A stretch of 64,000 nucleotides of DNA, from NCBI RefSeq assembly GCF_004005855.1, contig NZ_SACL01000003.1:248001-312000 (forward strand). Direction: 5' to 3'. The notes under the pieces are model-generated. The model was not told the DNA's origin, did no database searches, and saw only the letters and a list, made by a program, of their open reading frames with translations. Both the position numbers and the translations under genes were made by a program. This DNA is from Rhodovarius crocodyli. GTDB taxonomy: Bacteria; Pseudomonadota; Alphaproteobacteria; Acetobacterales; Acetobacteraceae. This document shows, piece by piece, positions 53,417 to 62,872 of this stretch; the stretch's first letter is position 1, and every line of letters starts with the position of its first letter.

Positions 53417-53869
53417 ATGGACCATATCGACCGGAAGATTCTTCGGGTGCTGCAATCCGAGGCCCGGATCAGCAACACCGATTTGGCGGAGCGCGTGGGC
53501 CTGTCGCCCAGCCCGTGCTGGTCACGCGTGAAGAAGCTGGAGGCAGAAGGGGTGATCCAGGGCTACACCGCCCTGATCGACCAGGAGAAGCTCGGCCTGC
53601 CCGACACCGTGCTGATCGAGATCATGTGCGAGAAGCACGATGAGGAGACGCTTCACCGCTTCGAGGCCGCGGTGAACGCGATGCCGGAAGTGATCTCAGC
53701 CTGGCTGGTGACGGGCGAGTACGACTATGTGCTGCAGGCCGCCGTGGGGGGCACGGCGGGGTATGAGAAACTGCTGCGGGAGAAGATCTACAAGCTGCCG
53801 GGTGTGCGGCACACCCGCACCATCTTCACGCTGAGGCGCCTCAAGCAGAGCCACTCCCCGGTGCCCTGA
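53417..53869 (+). CDS. Lrp/AsnC-family regulator
   Basis: 150 aa from ATG 53417 with AGGAGG ten bases upstream. HTH IDRKILRVLQSEARISNTDL then SPSPCWSRVKKLEAEGVIQG, and a RAM ligand domain (AWLVTGEYDYVLQAAV). Probably senses an amino acid and controls the divergent oxidoreductase-dehydrogenase unit. Its last 29 bases overlap the thioesterase gene on the other strand. Confidence 0.94.
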   Translation: MDHIDRKILRVLQSEARISNTDLAERVGLSPSPCWSRVKKLEAEGVIQGYTALIDQEKLGLPDTVLIEIMCEKHDEETLHRFEAAVNAMPEVISAWLVTGEYDYVLQAAVGGTAGYEKLLREKIYKLPGVRHTRTIFTLRRLKQSHSPVP

Positions 53870-54293
53870 GGCTCTCCGCCGCGGCGCGCAAGGCATCCGG
53901 CAGGCGCGACGGCCGGCCGGTCGCGCGGTCCACATAGACATGCACGAAATGCCCCTCGGCGGCGGCCGTGTCGTTCCCGGGGGCGAACACCGCCAGCTCA
54001 TACCGGATCGAGGAATTGCCCAGCGACGCCAGCCGCATGCCGACCTCGATCGGGTCCGGGTAGGCGATGGGTCGGTGATAGCGGCAGCCGGTTTCCACGA
54101 CCAACCCGATCTCGGCGCTGGCCGTGATGTCCAGCAGCCCCTGCCGCACCAGCCAGGCATTCACCGCCGTGTCGAAGAAGCTGTAGTACTGCACGTTGTT
54201 GATGTGCCCGTAGGCGTCGTTGTCCGCCCATCGCGTGGTGATGGGGGTGAAGGCGGCATAGTCGGCGCGCGTGCCGGGTGGTGTTCTGGACAT
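53841..54293 (-). CDS. Hot-dog acyl-CoA thioesterase (4-HBT type)
   Basis: 150 aa from ATG 54293. T-R-W-A-D-N-D-A-Y-G-H-I-N-N-V-Q-Y-Y is the 4-hydroxybenzoyl-CoA thioesterase motif with catalytic Asp. It may relieve the CoA pool next to the acyl-CoA genes. Forty bases separate it from the divergent LysR gene. Confidence 0.9.
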   Translation of the reverse strand: MSRTPPGTRADYAAFTPITTRWADNDAYGHINNVQYYSFFDTAVNAWLVRQGLLDITASAEIGLVVETGCRYHRPIAYPDPIEVGMRLASLGNSSIRYELAVFAPGNDTAAAEGHFVHVYVDRATGRPSRLPDALRAAAESLRAPGSGSA

Positions 54294-54332
54294 GTCTTTA
54301 CTCCTGCCGCCAGCATGCCCAGAAAGCAGCCC

Positions 54333-55184
54333 ATGCGCATCCCGGACCTGGACCTCGACCTGCTGCGCGGCTTCGTGGCCGTCGCCGAGCGTGGCGGCTT
54401 CACCGCCGCCGGCGCGGCGCTCGGCCTCACGCAATCCGCCGTCTCGCTGAAGATCCGCAAGCTGGAGGAACTGCTGGGCAAGCCGGTGTTCGAGCGGCTG
54501 ACCCGCGGCGTGGCCCTGACGCGTGAGGGCGAGACGCTGATCGCCTATGCCCGCCGCATGCTGGCGCTGAACGACGAGGCGGTGCAGCGGATGATCGCGC
54601 CCCCTGTCTCCGGCACCTTGCGGCTGGGCGTGGCCGACCATTTCGTGCCGCGCAACCTGGCCCCGCTGCTGGCCGGCGCCGGCCGCCTGTGGCCCGAGCT
54701 GCACCTGATGGTCGAGGTCGGCCGCAGCCACGAGCTGCGCGCAGCGCAGGAGCGCGGCGAGCTGGACCTGGTGATCGGCAAGCGGCGCGACGGTGAGACC
54801 GCCGGCCGGCTGGTGTTCACCGAGGACATCGTCTGGGTCGCGGCACCCGGCTTTTCGGTGGACCCCGGCCGCCCCCTGCCGCTGGCCATGCTGCCGCAGG
54901 GCTGCATGTTCCGCGAACGCGCCATGGCCGCGCTGGCGCGCGACGGGCGCGGCTTCGACGTCACCTATACCTCCGCCAGCCTGCTGGCCGTGGCGGCGGC
55001 CGCCCAGGCGGGGCTGGGCGTGACGGTGTTGGGCCGGCATGGGCTGCTGCCGGGCCTGGAAGTGCTGTCGGGCCTGCCCGAGGCCGGCACCGCGCAGATG
55101 TGCGTCTTCGGCGACGAGACACGCCAATCGCCCCTGATCGAGCCGCTGATCGGCCTGCTGCGGGAAAGCGTGGAACTTCGTTAA
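54333..55184 (+). CDS. LysR-family regulator
   Basis: 283 aa from ATG 54333 (ATG 54315 also in frame). HTH DLDLLRGFVAVAERGGFTAA ... SLKIRKLEELLGKPVF, then a LysR substrate domain. It could act on the divergent thioesterase or on the MFS gene 71 bases downstream on the same strand. Confidence 0.9.
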   Translation: MRIPDLDLDLLRGFVAVAERGGFTAAGAALGLTQSAVSLKIRKLEELLGKPVFERLTRGVALTREGETLIAYARRMLALNDEAVQRMIAPPVSGTLRLGVADHFVPRNLAPLLAGAGRLWPELHLMVEVGRSHELRAAQERGELDLVIGKRRDGETAGRLVFTEDIVWVAAPGFSVDPGRPLPLAMLPQGCMFRERAMAALARDGRGFDVTYTSASLLAVAAAAQAGLGVTVLGRHGLLPGLEVLSGLPEAGTAQMCVFGDETRQSPLIEPLIGLLRESVELR

Positions 55185-55255
55185 GAAATCACCGCGTTGA
55201 CGGGGCAGGGCCGGGGCCTCAGCCTTCGCTGCAAGTATTTCTCCGGAAACGCCCC

Positions 55256-56446
55256 ATGCAGAACTCCGACGCCCGCATCGTCAGCCTGATCGGAACCGGG
55301 CATTTTCTCAGCCATTTCTATGTGTTGTGCCTGGCGCCGCTGTTCATCACCTGGCGCGGGGAATTCGAGGTCTCCTATGCCATGCTGGGGCTGTCGGTCG
55401 CGCTGATGTCCGGCACCACGGCGGTGCTGCAGACGCCGGTGGGCTTCCTGGTCGACAAATACGGCGCGCGGCCCTTCCTGGTGGGGGGCACGCTGCTGAT
55501 GGCGCTGTCCATTTCCGCCATGGGGATGGTCACGGATTACTGGATGATCCTGGCGCTGGCCGTGCTGTCGGGCATCGGCAACAGCGTGATCCACCCGGCG
55601 GACTACGCGATCCTGGCGGGCTCCATCCGCAAGGAGTTCATGGGCCGCGCCTTCGCGCTGCATACCTTCACGGGCAACCTCGGCTTCGCGCTGGCGCCGC
55701 CCGTGATCGCGCTGCTGATGCCGTGGCTGGGCTGGCGCGGCACGCTGGTCACGGTGGGGCTGCTGGGCCTGCCGGTGGTGGCCGGCATCCTGTGGCAAAG
55801 CCGCATCCTGCATGACCAGGCCAAGCCGCGTGACGCCAAGCCCGCCGCGGCGCGGGAACTGCTGTTCAGCAAGCCGATCCTGCTGTTCTTCGGCTTCTTC
55901 CTGTTCTCCGCCATGGTGGGCGCCGGGCTGCAATCCTTCCTGATCACGGTGCTGGGGCAGCTGTGGGGCACGCCCGTTGAAATCGCGAGCTTCGCGCTGA
56001 CCGGCTACATGATGGGTGCGACCGGCGGCACGCTGATCGGCGGCTGGGTGACGGACAAGACCAAGTCCAACCTGTTGCTGTTCGTGCTGGGGCTGACGCT
56101 GTTCTGCATGGTGGCGCTGCTGTCGCTGGGCCTGGTGCCCATGCCCTATGCCGCCATGCCCTTCGTCGCGTTGGCGGCGGGCCTGGCCATGGGCGCCAGC
56201 CGCACCCCGCGCGACGTGATGCTGAAGGATGCCTGCCCGCCCGGCGAGATCGGCAAGGTGTTCGGCTTCGTCAGCTCCGGCCTGCCGCTGGGGGGCGCCA
56301 TCACCCCGGTGCCGCTGGGGCTGCTGATCGACTTCGGCCTGCCCTGGCTGGTGCTGCCGGTGATCGCGGGGTTCCTGGCGATGTCGCTGTTCTGCGCCGG
56401 GTCGGCGCGGGGGGCGAGCAGGCAGGCGATGGTGGCGGCGGAGTAG
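55256..56446 (+). CDS. MFS transporter, fosmidomycin-resistance-like
   Basis: 396 aa, twelve hydrophobic segments. The first helix GTGHFLSHFYVLCLAPLF and F-L-V-D-K-Y-G-A-R-P-F resemble Fsr-type MFS exporters. A cytoplasmic loop with Lys/Arg (HDQAKPRDAKPAAARELLFS) divides the halves. Substrate unknown; LysR regulator upstream. Confidence 0.85.
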   Translation: MQNSDARIVSLIGTGHFLSHFYVLCLAPLFITWRGEFEVSYAMLGLSVALMSGTTAVLQTPVGFLVDKYGARPFLVGGTLLMALSISAMGMVTDYWMILALAVLSGIGNSVIHPADYAILAGSIRKEFMGRAFALHTFTGNLGFALAPPVIALLMPWLGWRGTLVTVGLLGLPVVAGILWQSRILHDQAKPRDAKPAAARELLFSKPILLFFGFFLFSAMVGAGLQSFLITVLGQLWGTPVEIASFALTGYMMGATGGTLIGGWVTDKTKSNLLLFVLGLTLFCMVALLSLGLVPMPYAAMPFVALAAGLAMGASRTPRDVMLKDACPPGEIGKVFGFVSSGLPLGGAITPVPLGLLIDFGLPWLVLPVIAGFLAMSLFCAGSARGASRQAMVAAE

Positions 56447-56473
56447 GCGCCGACAACCATCGCCCTGTCGGAC

Positions 56474-57061
56474 CTAGCGTATGATGTAACCGATGTCAGC
56501 GTCCTGGTCCGTTCCGGGCAGTGCATCCCAGATCGCTGCCTGGGCGAGGAAGCCGAAGATCGCCGACATGACCAGGCTGGCCGTCGATATCGGGGTGGAT
56601 CCGGCCGTGATCCCGTTGCCGTGCCAGATCTCGGCGATCCGGATCAGTTCCTTTAGGAATTCCCCATAGTGGCCGCGAAGCTGATGGCGCAGCGCTTCAT
56701 TGCGTTGTGCTTCAGCCCATCCCAGGACGGCCATGCGCCGCAGATCGATCGGACCGCGGTCCGAGATCCTGTTCACGCTGTCCTGGATCTGCCGCAGGAA
56801 ATCCCGCGGCGGGGGCGGATCGCGGCCAAGGATCGGTAGAATTTCCTCCCGCAGCTCCAGCATCGAGGCTTCGGCGGCGGCCAGAATGAGTTCCTCCTTG
56901 CTCTTGAAATAGCCATAGACCGCACCGGCGGAGAGTGCCGATGCCTTGACGATGTCACCCATGCTTGTCGCGTGGAATCCCTGGGCCTGAAAGCACAGGC
57001 GGGCAGCCAGCAGGACATGGGCTCTGCGCTCGGAGCGGCGTCTGTCGGTCAGTCTGGGCAA
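56474..57061 (-). CDS. TetR-family regulator of the lactonase-like gene
   Basis: 195 aa. TTG start with GGAG eight bases upstream; only this start fits before the HTH (HVLLAARLCFQAQGFHATSM ... GAVYGYFKSKEELILAAAE). Divergent to the metallo-beta-lactamase-fold gene with 93 bases between, which contain a strong palindrome. The pair has lower GC than the flanks. Confidence 0.9.
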   Translation of the reverse strand: MPRLTDRRRSERRAHVLLAARLCFQAQGFHATSMGDIVKASALSAGAVYGYFKSKEELILAAAEASMLELREEILPILGRDPPPPRDFLRQIQDSVNRISDRGPIDLRRMAVLGWAEAQRNEALRHQLRGHYGEFLKELIRIAEIWHGNGITAGSTPISTASLVMSAIFGFLAQAAIWDALPGTDQDADIGYIIR

Positions 57062-57082
57062 CTGGGATGCTCCAAAAAGAAT

Positions 57083-57136
57083 GAACGTTCTTTACCGTTC
57101 GATGCGGGGCATATATAAAACGATCATTCGTTTTAT
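57083..57136. promoter_or_regulatory. TetR operator between regulator and lactonase-like gene
   Basis: ATAAAACGA-TCAT-TCGTTTTAT (57115-57136) has perfect 9-bp arms. A second, weaker site GAACG-N8-CGTTC lies at 57083-57100. Both fit autoregulation plus control of the divergent gene. Confidence 0.7.
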
Positions 57137-57154
57137 GAAAAGGGAGTGATCAGG

Positions 57155-57994
57155 ATGATCACGGTAACGCCCATTCGCACCGGCTCGGTCCGCGTGAAGA
57201 CGGCACAGCAGGCCGGCCGTGACGGACGGAGCGGCATCGGGCGCAAGATAGACATCTTCCGTGACCCAGACTGGTCGGAGCCGTTGCCCATCTTCTGCTT
57301 TCTCGTCGAGCATCCCGAGGGGCGCTTTCTCATCGACACCGGCGATACATGGCGCAATTCGGTGCCGGGCTATCTGCCCCGCTGGAACCCATTCTTCACC
57401 AAAGAGGTAGTGGTCAAGGTCGCGCCTCACGAGGAGGTGGGAGCGCAGCTGCTGGCAATGAACCTCGACCCGTCTCGCGACATCGCAGCCGTCATTCTCA
57501 CGCATATGCACCACGATCACGCCGGGGGCCTCGACCACTTTCCCCATACGCGCATCATGGTGACCAGGGAGAACTATGAATTCTCGCGCGGCCTGCGCGG
57601 CAAGATCGGCGGTTGCCTGCCGCAGCGCTGGCCGATCTGGTTCCGGCCTGAGTTGGTGACGCTGGGCGGTCCCGCCATCGGTCCCTTCGTGTCGTCGCAT
57701 CCCATCACATCGGATGGCCGGGTCGCACTCGTGCCGACGCCCGGCCATGTCAACGGGCATGTGTCCGTCCTGATACGCCAGGAGGAGCTGTCTATCTTCA
57801 TCGCCGCGGATGCGACTTACGCCGAGAGCATCCTCCGCGCGGGCAAGGCCGATGGCGTAACCTTCGACCCGGAAACTGCCAAGGACACCCTGCGCCGGAT
57901 TACCGAATACGCATCGTCGACGCCGACGATCATCCTGCCTTCGCATGATCCGGATGGACCGGCCCGCCTTGCTGCGTGCCGGACCTTTATCTGA
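57155..57994 (+). CDS. Metallo-beta-lactamase-fold hydrolase, N-acyl homoserine lactonase-like
   Basis: 279 aa from ATG 57155 (GGGAG eight bases upstream; GTG 57146 is less likely). Metal motif T-H-M-H-H-D-H-A-G-G (His117, His119, Asp121, His122), a later His in T-P-G-H-V-N-G-H, Asp in A-A-D-A-T-Y-A-E and His in P-S-H-D-P-D-G make a full binuclear site. Length and pattern match AiiA/AttM-type lactonases, which open acyl-homoserine or related lactones. With a dedicated TetR it may degrade quorum signals or another lactone. Confidence 0.85.
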   Translation: MITVTPIRTGSVRVKTAQQAGRDGRSGIGRKIDIFRDPDWSEPLPIFCFLVEHPEGRFLIDTGDTWRNSVPGYLPRWNPFFTKEVVVKVAPHEEVGAQLLAMNLDPSRDIAAVILTHMHHDHAGGLDHFPHTRIMVTRENYEFSRGLRGKIGGCLPQRWPIWFRPELVTLGGPAIGPFVSSHPITSDGRVALVPTPGHVNGHVSVLIRQEELSIFIAADATYAESILRAGKADGVTFDPETAKDTLRRITEYASSTPTIILPSHDPDGPARLAACRTFI

Positions 57995-58012
57995 ACAGGC
58001 GCGCCGCCTTCA

Positions 58013-58951
58013 TCAGTTCACCCGCAGATTGAACTGCCTGACCATCTGCTCATACCGCGCATATTCCGCGTTGTGGAAGGCGGTGAAATCCGCGCGATTC
58101 CGGTACTCGATGGGCATGTTCAGCCGGCCCAGCCCGTCGACCACCGCCCGGCTCTGCACCATGCGAGCGCAGGCCGCGTCCAGCCGGTCCAGGATGGGCT
58201 CCGGCGTGCCGGCCGGGGCGTAGAAGCCCGACCAGATGGAGAAGGACAGGTCATAGCCCAGTTCCCGCATCGTGGGGGTGTTGGGGAATTCGGCCATACG
58301 GCGTTCCGCATACACCGCGATCGGGTGGTAGTTGTACTGCTGGATCAGCGAGGCCTGGTCGGTGAACAGCTGGATCTGCCCCGCCGCCAGCGCCTGCACC
58401 ACATCGCCCGACCCGCGGAACGGGATGTGGTTGAACTCCACGCCGGTCAGGCGCTCCAGCGAGATGGAGCTGATATGCGGCGTGCTGCCCGGGCCGGTAT
58501 TGGCCAGGGCGAAGGCGCCGCGTTCGGCGCGGGCGCGGGCCAGCACATCATTCAGGGTGCGGATGCCGCTTTCCTGCGTGGTCAGCATGATGATCGGCGC
58601 GTTCACCACCTGGCAGACCGGCGCGAAATCCGCGTTGCGGAAGGGCGCGCCGCGGGTATGAGGCGTCAGCACCAGCGATCCGCCCGGCGTCATCAGGATG
58701 GTGTTGCCGTCGCGGGCTGCGCGGGTCATTTCCATCGCGCCCACCGTGCCGTTCGCACCGGACGTGTTCTTGATGACCATGGTGGTGCCGAGGGCGGCGG
58801 CGAATTCCGGCTGGATGATGCGCGCCATCAGGTCGGTGGACCCGCCGGCGGAGAAGTTGACGATCATCGTCACGGCATTTTGCGCATGCGTTTGCGCGCT
58901 GTGGGCAAGAATAGACAGGCCGCAGGCGGCCGCGAGCAATGCGCGTTTCAT
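58013..58951 (-). CDS. Bug-family tripartite tricarboxylate transporter receptor, copy 2
   Basis: 312 aa from ATG 58951. Signal peptide MKRALLAAACGLSILAHSAQ then A-H-A-Q; mature part with VTMIVNFSAGGSTDLMARII and KNTSGANGTVGAMEMTRAAR. The two copies in the window share the fold but are clearly diverged. Ligand unknown. Confidence 0.92.
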   Translation of the reverse strand: MKRALLAAACGLSILAHSAQTHAQNAVTMIVNFSAGGSTDLMARIIQPEFAAALGTTMVIKNTSGANGTVGAMEMTRAARDGNTILMTPGGSLVLTPHTRGAPFRNADFAPVCQVVNAPIIMLTTQESGIRTLNDVLARARAERGAFALANTGPGSTPHISSISLERLTGVEFNHIPFRGSGDVVQALAAGQIQLFTDQASLIQQYNYHPIAVYAERRMAEFPNTPTMRELGYDLSFSIWSGFYAPAGTPEPILDRLDAACARMVQSRAVVDGLGRLNMPIEYRNRADFTAFHNAEYARYEQMVRQFNLRVN

Positions 58952-59051
58952 GGTGGGTGTTCCCTGGAGCGTTCCTGCCGCCAGGAAGCCCCTACCGACC
59001 GGTCGTGTCAATCGGGGCGCGCGCCGCGCAGGGCTGCGCGGCGCGTCGCTT

Positions 59052-59417
59052 TCAGCCCTGCGGCGGGTCCAGGAACACCAGGAGCTGCTGGATCCGGCCG
59101 TCGCGGGTCAGGATCACGTCCTGGCCGGTGACGCGCGGGGCCTCGCCCGGCGGGCCGTAGGCCCAGGCAAGCAGCCCTGCCTCGCCCACTACCCGGGGCG
59201 TATCCCGTTCGCGGAACACCCATCCCGGAAACCGGGCCTGGAGCTCCGTGACGGCCTGGTCCAGCGCGGCGTGGCCCATGCGCGCCGCGTCATGGTCCAG
59301 GAACCGCGCATCCTCGGTGAACAGCGCGGCGATGGCGGCCCGCCGGCGCGGGGCGTCGGCTTCGCCGAACACCTCGTGCAGGTTGCGCGTCAGCAGGCTG
59401 GCGATCGGGGTGCCCAT
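59052..59417 (-). CDS. SnoaL/NTF2-like small protein
   Basis: 121 aa from ATG 59417, one base after the SDR stop. Cone-shaped NTF2 fold suggested by LFTEDARFLDHDAARMGH and ILTRDGRIQQLLVFLD. Such proteins are isomerases, hydrolases or simply ligand binders. Co-transcribed with the SDR. Confidence 0.75.
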   Translation of the reverse strand: MGTPIASLLTRNLHEVFGEADAPRRRAAIAALFTEDARFLDHDAARMGHAALDQAVTELQARFPGWVFRERDTPRVVGEAGLLAWAYGPPGEAPRVTGQDVILTRDGRIQQLLVFLDPPQG

Positions 59418-59418
59418 G

Positions 59419-60174
59419 TCAGACCTGCGCCAGGCCGCCATCGGCGAACAGCTCGGCGCCCGCGACGAAGCTGCTCTCGGCCGAGGCGAGGAACAGCACG
59501 GCGGCCGCGATCTCCTCCGCCTCACCCACCCGCCCCAGCGGCACCTGGCTGGCCATATAGTCCAGCAGCCCCTGCTGCTGCGCCTTGTCGTCGCCCGCCA
59601 GTTCGACCAGCCCCGCCGTGCGGATGGGGCCCGGGCTGATGACGTTCACCCGGATGCCGCGCGCCTTCAGGTCCAGCGTCCAGCTGCGGGCCAGATTGCG
59701 CACCGCCGCCTTGGAGGCGCTGTAGAGACTGAAAGCTGCCGTGCCGACCGTACCCGCCGTGGAGCCGGTGAGGATGATGGAGGCGCCGTCCACCAGCAGC
59801 GGCAGGGCCTTCTGCACGGTGAAGATCACGGCCTTCACGTTGCGGCCGAAGGTGTCCTCGTACTGTTCCTCGGTGATGGCGCCGAGCGGCAGCATGGTGC
59901 CGCCGCCGGCATTGGCGAACAGCACGTCGATGCGCCCGGCCTCTGCCTTCACGCGCTCATACAGGCGGTTCAGGTCTTCGGAGCGGGTGGAGTCGGCCTG
60001 GATGCCGGTGGCGTTGGGGCCGATGGAGGCCACCGCCGCGTCCAGCTCCGCCTGGCGGCGGCCGGTGACGAAGACGCGCGCGCCTTCGGCCGCGAAGCGC
60101 CGGGCGGTGGCCAGGCCGATGCCGCTGGTGCCGCCGGTGACCACTGCGACCTTGCCTTCAAGTTTGCGAACCAT
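59419..60174 (-). CDS. Short-chain dehydrogenase/reductase
   Basis: 251 aa. [26 protein letters not shown] in [13 protein letters not shown] and [10 protein letters not shown]; a classical SDR with an NADP- or NAD-binding fold. Divergent LysR gene upstream is its probable regulator. Confidence 0.92.
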   Translation of the reverse strand: MVRKLEGKVAVVTGGTSGIGLATARRFAAEGARVFVTGRRQAELDAAVASIGPNATGIQADSTRSEDLNRLYERVKAEAGRIDVLFANAGGGTMLPLGAITEEQYEDTFGRNVKAVIFTVQKALPLLVDGASIILTGSTAGTVGTAAFSLYSASKAAVRNLARSWTLDLKARGIRVNVISPGPIRTAGLVELAGDDKAQQQGLLDYMASQVPLGRVGEAEEIAAAVLFLASAESSFVAGAELFADGGLAQV

Positions 60175-60225
60175 GGGAAAAATCTCCGTTCAATGTCGAT
60201 GGGCGGAGAATGTGGTCAGGCCGGT

Positions 60226-60252
60226 GATTTCAAAATAGAAAGGATGGAAATC
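60226..60252. promoter_or_regulatory. Candidate LysR-type site
   Basis: Inverted repeat GATTTC-N15-GAAATC in the 91-base divergent gap, 14 bases from the LysR start. Fits the T-N11-A style loosely. Confidence 0.4.
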
Positions 60253-60265
60253 CATCGTTGCAGGA

Positions 60266-61186
60266 ATGTCGATGTTGGGACTGCCGGATTTCGAGGCGCT
60301 GGCCATGGTCGCGCGGGTGGCGGACGAACGCTCCTATGCCGGGGCGGCCCGCAGCCTGGGCGTGTCCGTCGCCACCGTGTCCCGCGCGGTGGCGCGGCTG
60401 GAGGAGAAGCTGGGCGGGCGGCTGTTCAACCGCAGCTCACGCAGGCTCGCCCTGACGGATCTGGGCCGGGGCGTGGCGGAGCGCGCGGCCCGCGTGTTGT
60501 GGGAGGCGGAGGAGGCCGAGAGCAGCGCGCGGGAACTGGCCAGCCGCCCGCGCGGCACCGTGCGCCTGGCGGTGCCCATGTCCTTCGGGCTGCGCTGGGT
60601 GGCGCCGCTGCTGCCCGACTTCTTCCGCGCCTATCCGGATATCAACATCGACCTGCATCTGAGCGACGCCAGCGTGGACCTGATCGGAGAGGGCTTCGAC
60701 GCCGCGCTGCGCATCGCTGTGCTGGAGGAATCCTCGCTGGTGGCGCGGCGTCTGTGCCCGATGCGGCGCATGATCGTGGCCGCGCCGGCCTATCTGGCGC
60801 GCTATGGCCGGCCGCAGCATCCCGGTGAACTCACGGCCCATCATGGGCTGGGCTATGCCTATCGGGCGCGCGGCGATGTGTGGCGCTTCACAGGCCCGGC
60901 GGGCGAGACGGTGGCCATCGCGCCGTCAGGCCCGCTGCGGGTCACGAATGTGGACGCGCTGCTGCCGACGCTGCTGGAGGGCATGGGCCTGGCGGAGCTG
61001 CCGGAATTCATCGCGGCCGAGCATCTGGCGGCCGGCCGGCTTGAGGTGGTGCTGCCGGAATGGAGCATCACGCCGGGGGGGCTGTATTTCGTCACGCCCA
61101 CCGCGCGCAACCGCCCCGCCAAGGTGCAGGCGCTGGCGGATTTCCTGGCCGCGCGCCTGTCCAACCCGGGTGGCCGCAGGCCCTAG
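60266..61186 (+). CDS. LysR-family regulator
   Basis: 306 aa. HTH LPDFEALAMVARVADERSYA ... TVSRAVARLEEKLGGRLFNR, then the periplasmic-binding-like domain (FRAYPDINIDLHLSDASVDL). Divergent from the SDR/NTF2 pair. Its last four bases overlap the end of the GMC gene. Confidence 0.93.
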   Translation: MSMLGLPDFEALAMVARVADERSYAGAARSLGVSVATVSRAVARLEEKLGGRLFNRSSRRLALTDLGRGVAERAARVLWEAEEAESSARELASRPRGTVRLAVPMSFGLRWVAPLLPDFFRAYPDINIDLHLSDASVDLIGEGFDAALRIAVLEESSLVARRLCPMRRMIVAAPAYLARYGRPQHPGELTAHHGLGYAYRARGDVWRFTGPAGETVAIAPSGPLRVTNVDALLPTLLEGMGLAELPEFIAAEHLAAGRLEVVLPEWSITPGGLYFVTPTARNRPAKVQALADFLAARLSNPGGRRP

Positions 61187-62808
61187 GCCGCCAGCGCCGC
61201 CTTGCCGCGGATCATGTCCGACGCCTTTTCCGCGATCATCAGCGTGGTCGCCATGGTGTTGGCGCTGGTCATGGTCGGCATGATGGAGGCATCGACCACG
61301 CGGATGCCGTCCAGCCCATGGATGCGCAGGTTGTCGTCCACTACGGCCATCGGGTCGGTCGCCGGGCCCATCTTGGCGGACCCGATCAGGTGATAGGTGG
61401 TGGTGCCGTTCTGGCGCGCGAAATCCAGCAGCTCATCGTCGGTCCGCACCTGGGGGCCGGGCAGGATCTCGCCTTCCAGGAAGCGCGACATCTGCGGCGT
61501 GTTCAGCAGCTTGCGCATCTGCTTCAGCCCGGCCAGGTGCACCTGGCGGTCGGTGTCCACGGACAGGTAGTTGGGCTGCAGCTCCGGGTCTTCCCACACG
61601 CTGGCGCTGCGGGCGCGCACATAGCCGCTGGATTCCGGCCGGTGCTGCCAGGTGCCGGCCGAGACGCCGGGATAATCGTCCAGGATATAGGTCTTGCCGG
61701 GCTTGTAGCTGCCGGGCGTCAGAACGCCCTGGATGTCGGGCTGGTCCAGCCCCTCGAAGCTTTTGAGGAACAGGTGAACATGGCTGACGGCAGTGGCCAG
61801 GATGGAGGGCTTGCCCGCCGCCCATTTCGCCAGCTCCAGCCCCAGCCGCCAGCCCTTGGCCAGCTCGTTCAGCGTGATCACGCCGGGCTTGGCGCGCATC
61901 ACGAAGCGCGAGGCATAGTGGTCGCGGAAGTTCTCGCCGACGCCGGGCATGACATGCACCGGCGCCACGCCCAGCTTCTCCAGCAGCCAGGCCGGGCCGA
62001 TGCCCGAGACCTGCAGCAGCCGCGCCGTGTTGGGCGTCCCGCAGGACAGGATGACCTCACGGTTCGCGCGGATCTCGATGGGGTCGGCACCCTGCTGCGT
62101 CTGATAGCGCACGCCGACGCAACGCTTGCCCTCGAACACCAGCTGGCTGGCGCGGGCGTTGACGCGCACCTCGGTGTTGGGGCGCTTCATGGCGGGCGCC
62201 AGGCGCGACCGCGCGGCGGAGCGCCGGCGGTTGCCCGCGATGATGCGCTGGAAGTAGCCCACGCCGTACTGGTCGCCGTTGTTGTAGTCCTTCGTGCGCG
62301 GCAGGCCGGAGGCGAGGCAGCCCTCGATGAAGGCCTCCGAGATCGGGTGGAACCAGTCCATGTCCGTCACGGGCATCCCGCCCTCGTTCTTGCCGCGCGT
62401 GTCGTCGGAGACACCGACGCGCTTCTCGCTGCGCTTGTAGTAGGGCAGGCAGTCGGCATAGCCCCAGTTGCGGTTGCCGCGCTGCGCCCAGCCGTTCAGG
62501 TCATCGGGCTGGCCGCGGTTGTAGATCATGCCGTTGATGGAGGTGCCGCCGCCCATCACCTTGCCCTGGATGGTGGGGATGCGGCGGCCGCCGGTCATCT
62601 CCGTGGGCTCGGTGCTGAACTGCCAGGACACGGCGGGGTTGCTCAGGGTCTTGGTGAAGCCGGCGGGGATGTGGATCCAGGGGTTGGTGTCCTTCGGCCC
62701 GGCCTCCAGCACGCAGACGCTGGCGGTGCCGTCCTCGCTCAGGCGGTCCGCCAGCACGGAACCCGCCGCGCCGGAGCCGATGATGATGTAGTCGAAGGTG
62801 TCGGCCAT
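61183..62808 (-). CDS. GMC-family FAD-dependent oxidoreductase (choline/alcohol dehydrogenase type)
   Basis: 541 aa from ATG 62808. FAD motif YIIIGSGAAGSVLADRLSED, GMC signatures GKVMGGGTSINGMIYNRG and S-C-G-T-P-N-T-A-R-L-L, and active-site His in T-T-Y-H-L-I-G-S-A-K-M-G with Asn in T-S-A-N-T-M-A-T. Oxidises a primary alcohol or similar. No signal peptide is seen. Confidence 0.93.
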   Translation of the reverse strand: MADTFDYIIIGSGAAGSVLADRLSEDGTASVCVLEAGPKDTNPWIHIPAGFTKTLSNPAVSWQFSTEPTEMTGGRRIPTIQGKVMGGGTSINGMIYNRGQPDDLNGWAQRGNRNWGYADCLPYYKRSEKRVGVSDDTRGKNEGGMPVTDMDWFHPISEAFIEGCLASGLPRTKDYNNGDQYGVGYFQRIIAGNRRRSAARSRLAPAMKRPNTEVRVNARASQLVFEGKRCVGVRYQTQQGADPIEIRANREVILSCGTPNTARLLQVSGIGPAWLLEKLGVAPVHVMPGVGENFRDHYASRFVMRAKPGVITLNELAKGWRLGLELAKWAAGKPSILATAVSHVHLFLKSFEGLDQPDIQGVLTPGSYKPGKTYILDDYPGVSAGTWQHRPESSGYVRARSASVWEDPELQPNYLSVDTDRQVHLAGLKQMRKLLNTPQMSRFLEGEILPGPQVRTDDELLDFARQNGTTTYHLIGSAKMGPATDPMAVVDDNLRIHGLDGIRVVDASIMPTMTSANTMATTLMIAEKASDMIRGKAALAA

Positions 62809-62872
62809 CTGCGCGCTTCCCCTGGTGCTTCCCGCTGCCGGTAATCTTGCAGGAAGCCAGGGGTTCGGGAAG

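Noticed and set aside
48878-53869. 1663-codon open frame on the plus strand
   Set aside because: It is the antisense of the dehydrogenase and the oxidoreductase genes, His/Gln/Arg-rich without domains; only its last 150 codons (Lrp) are real.
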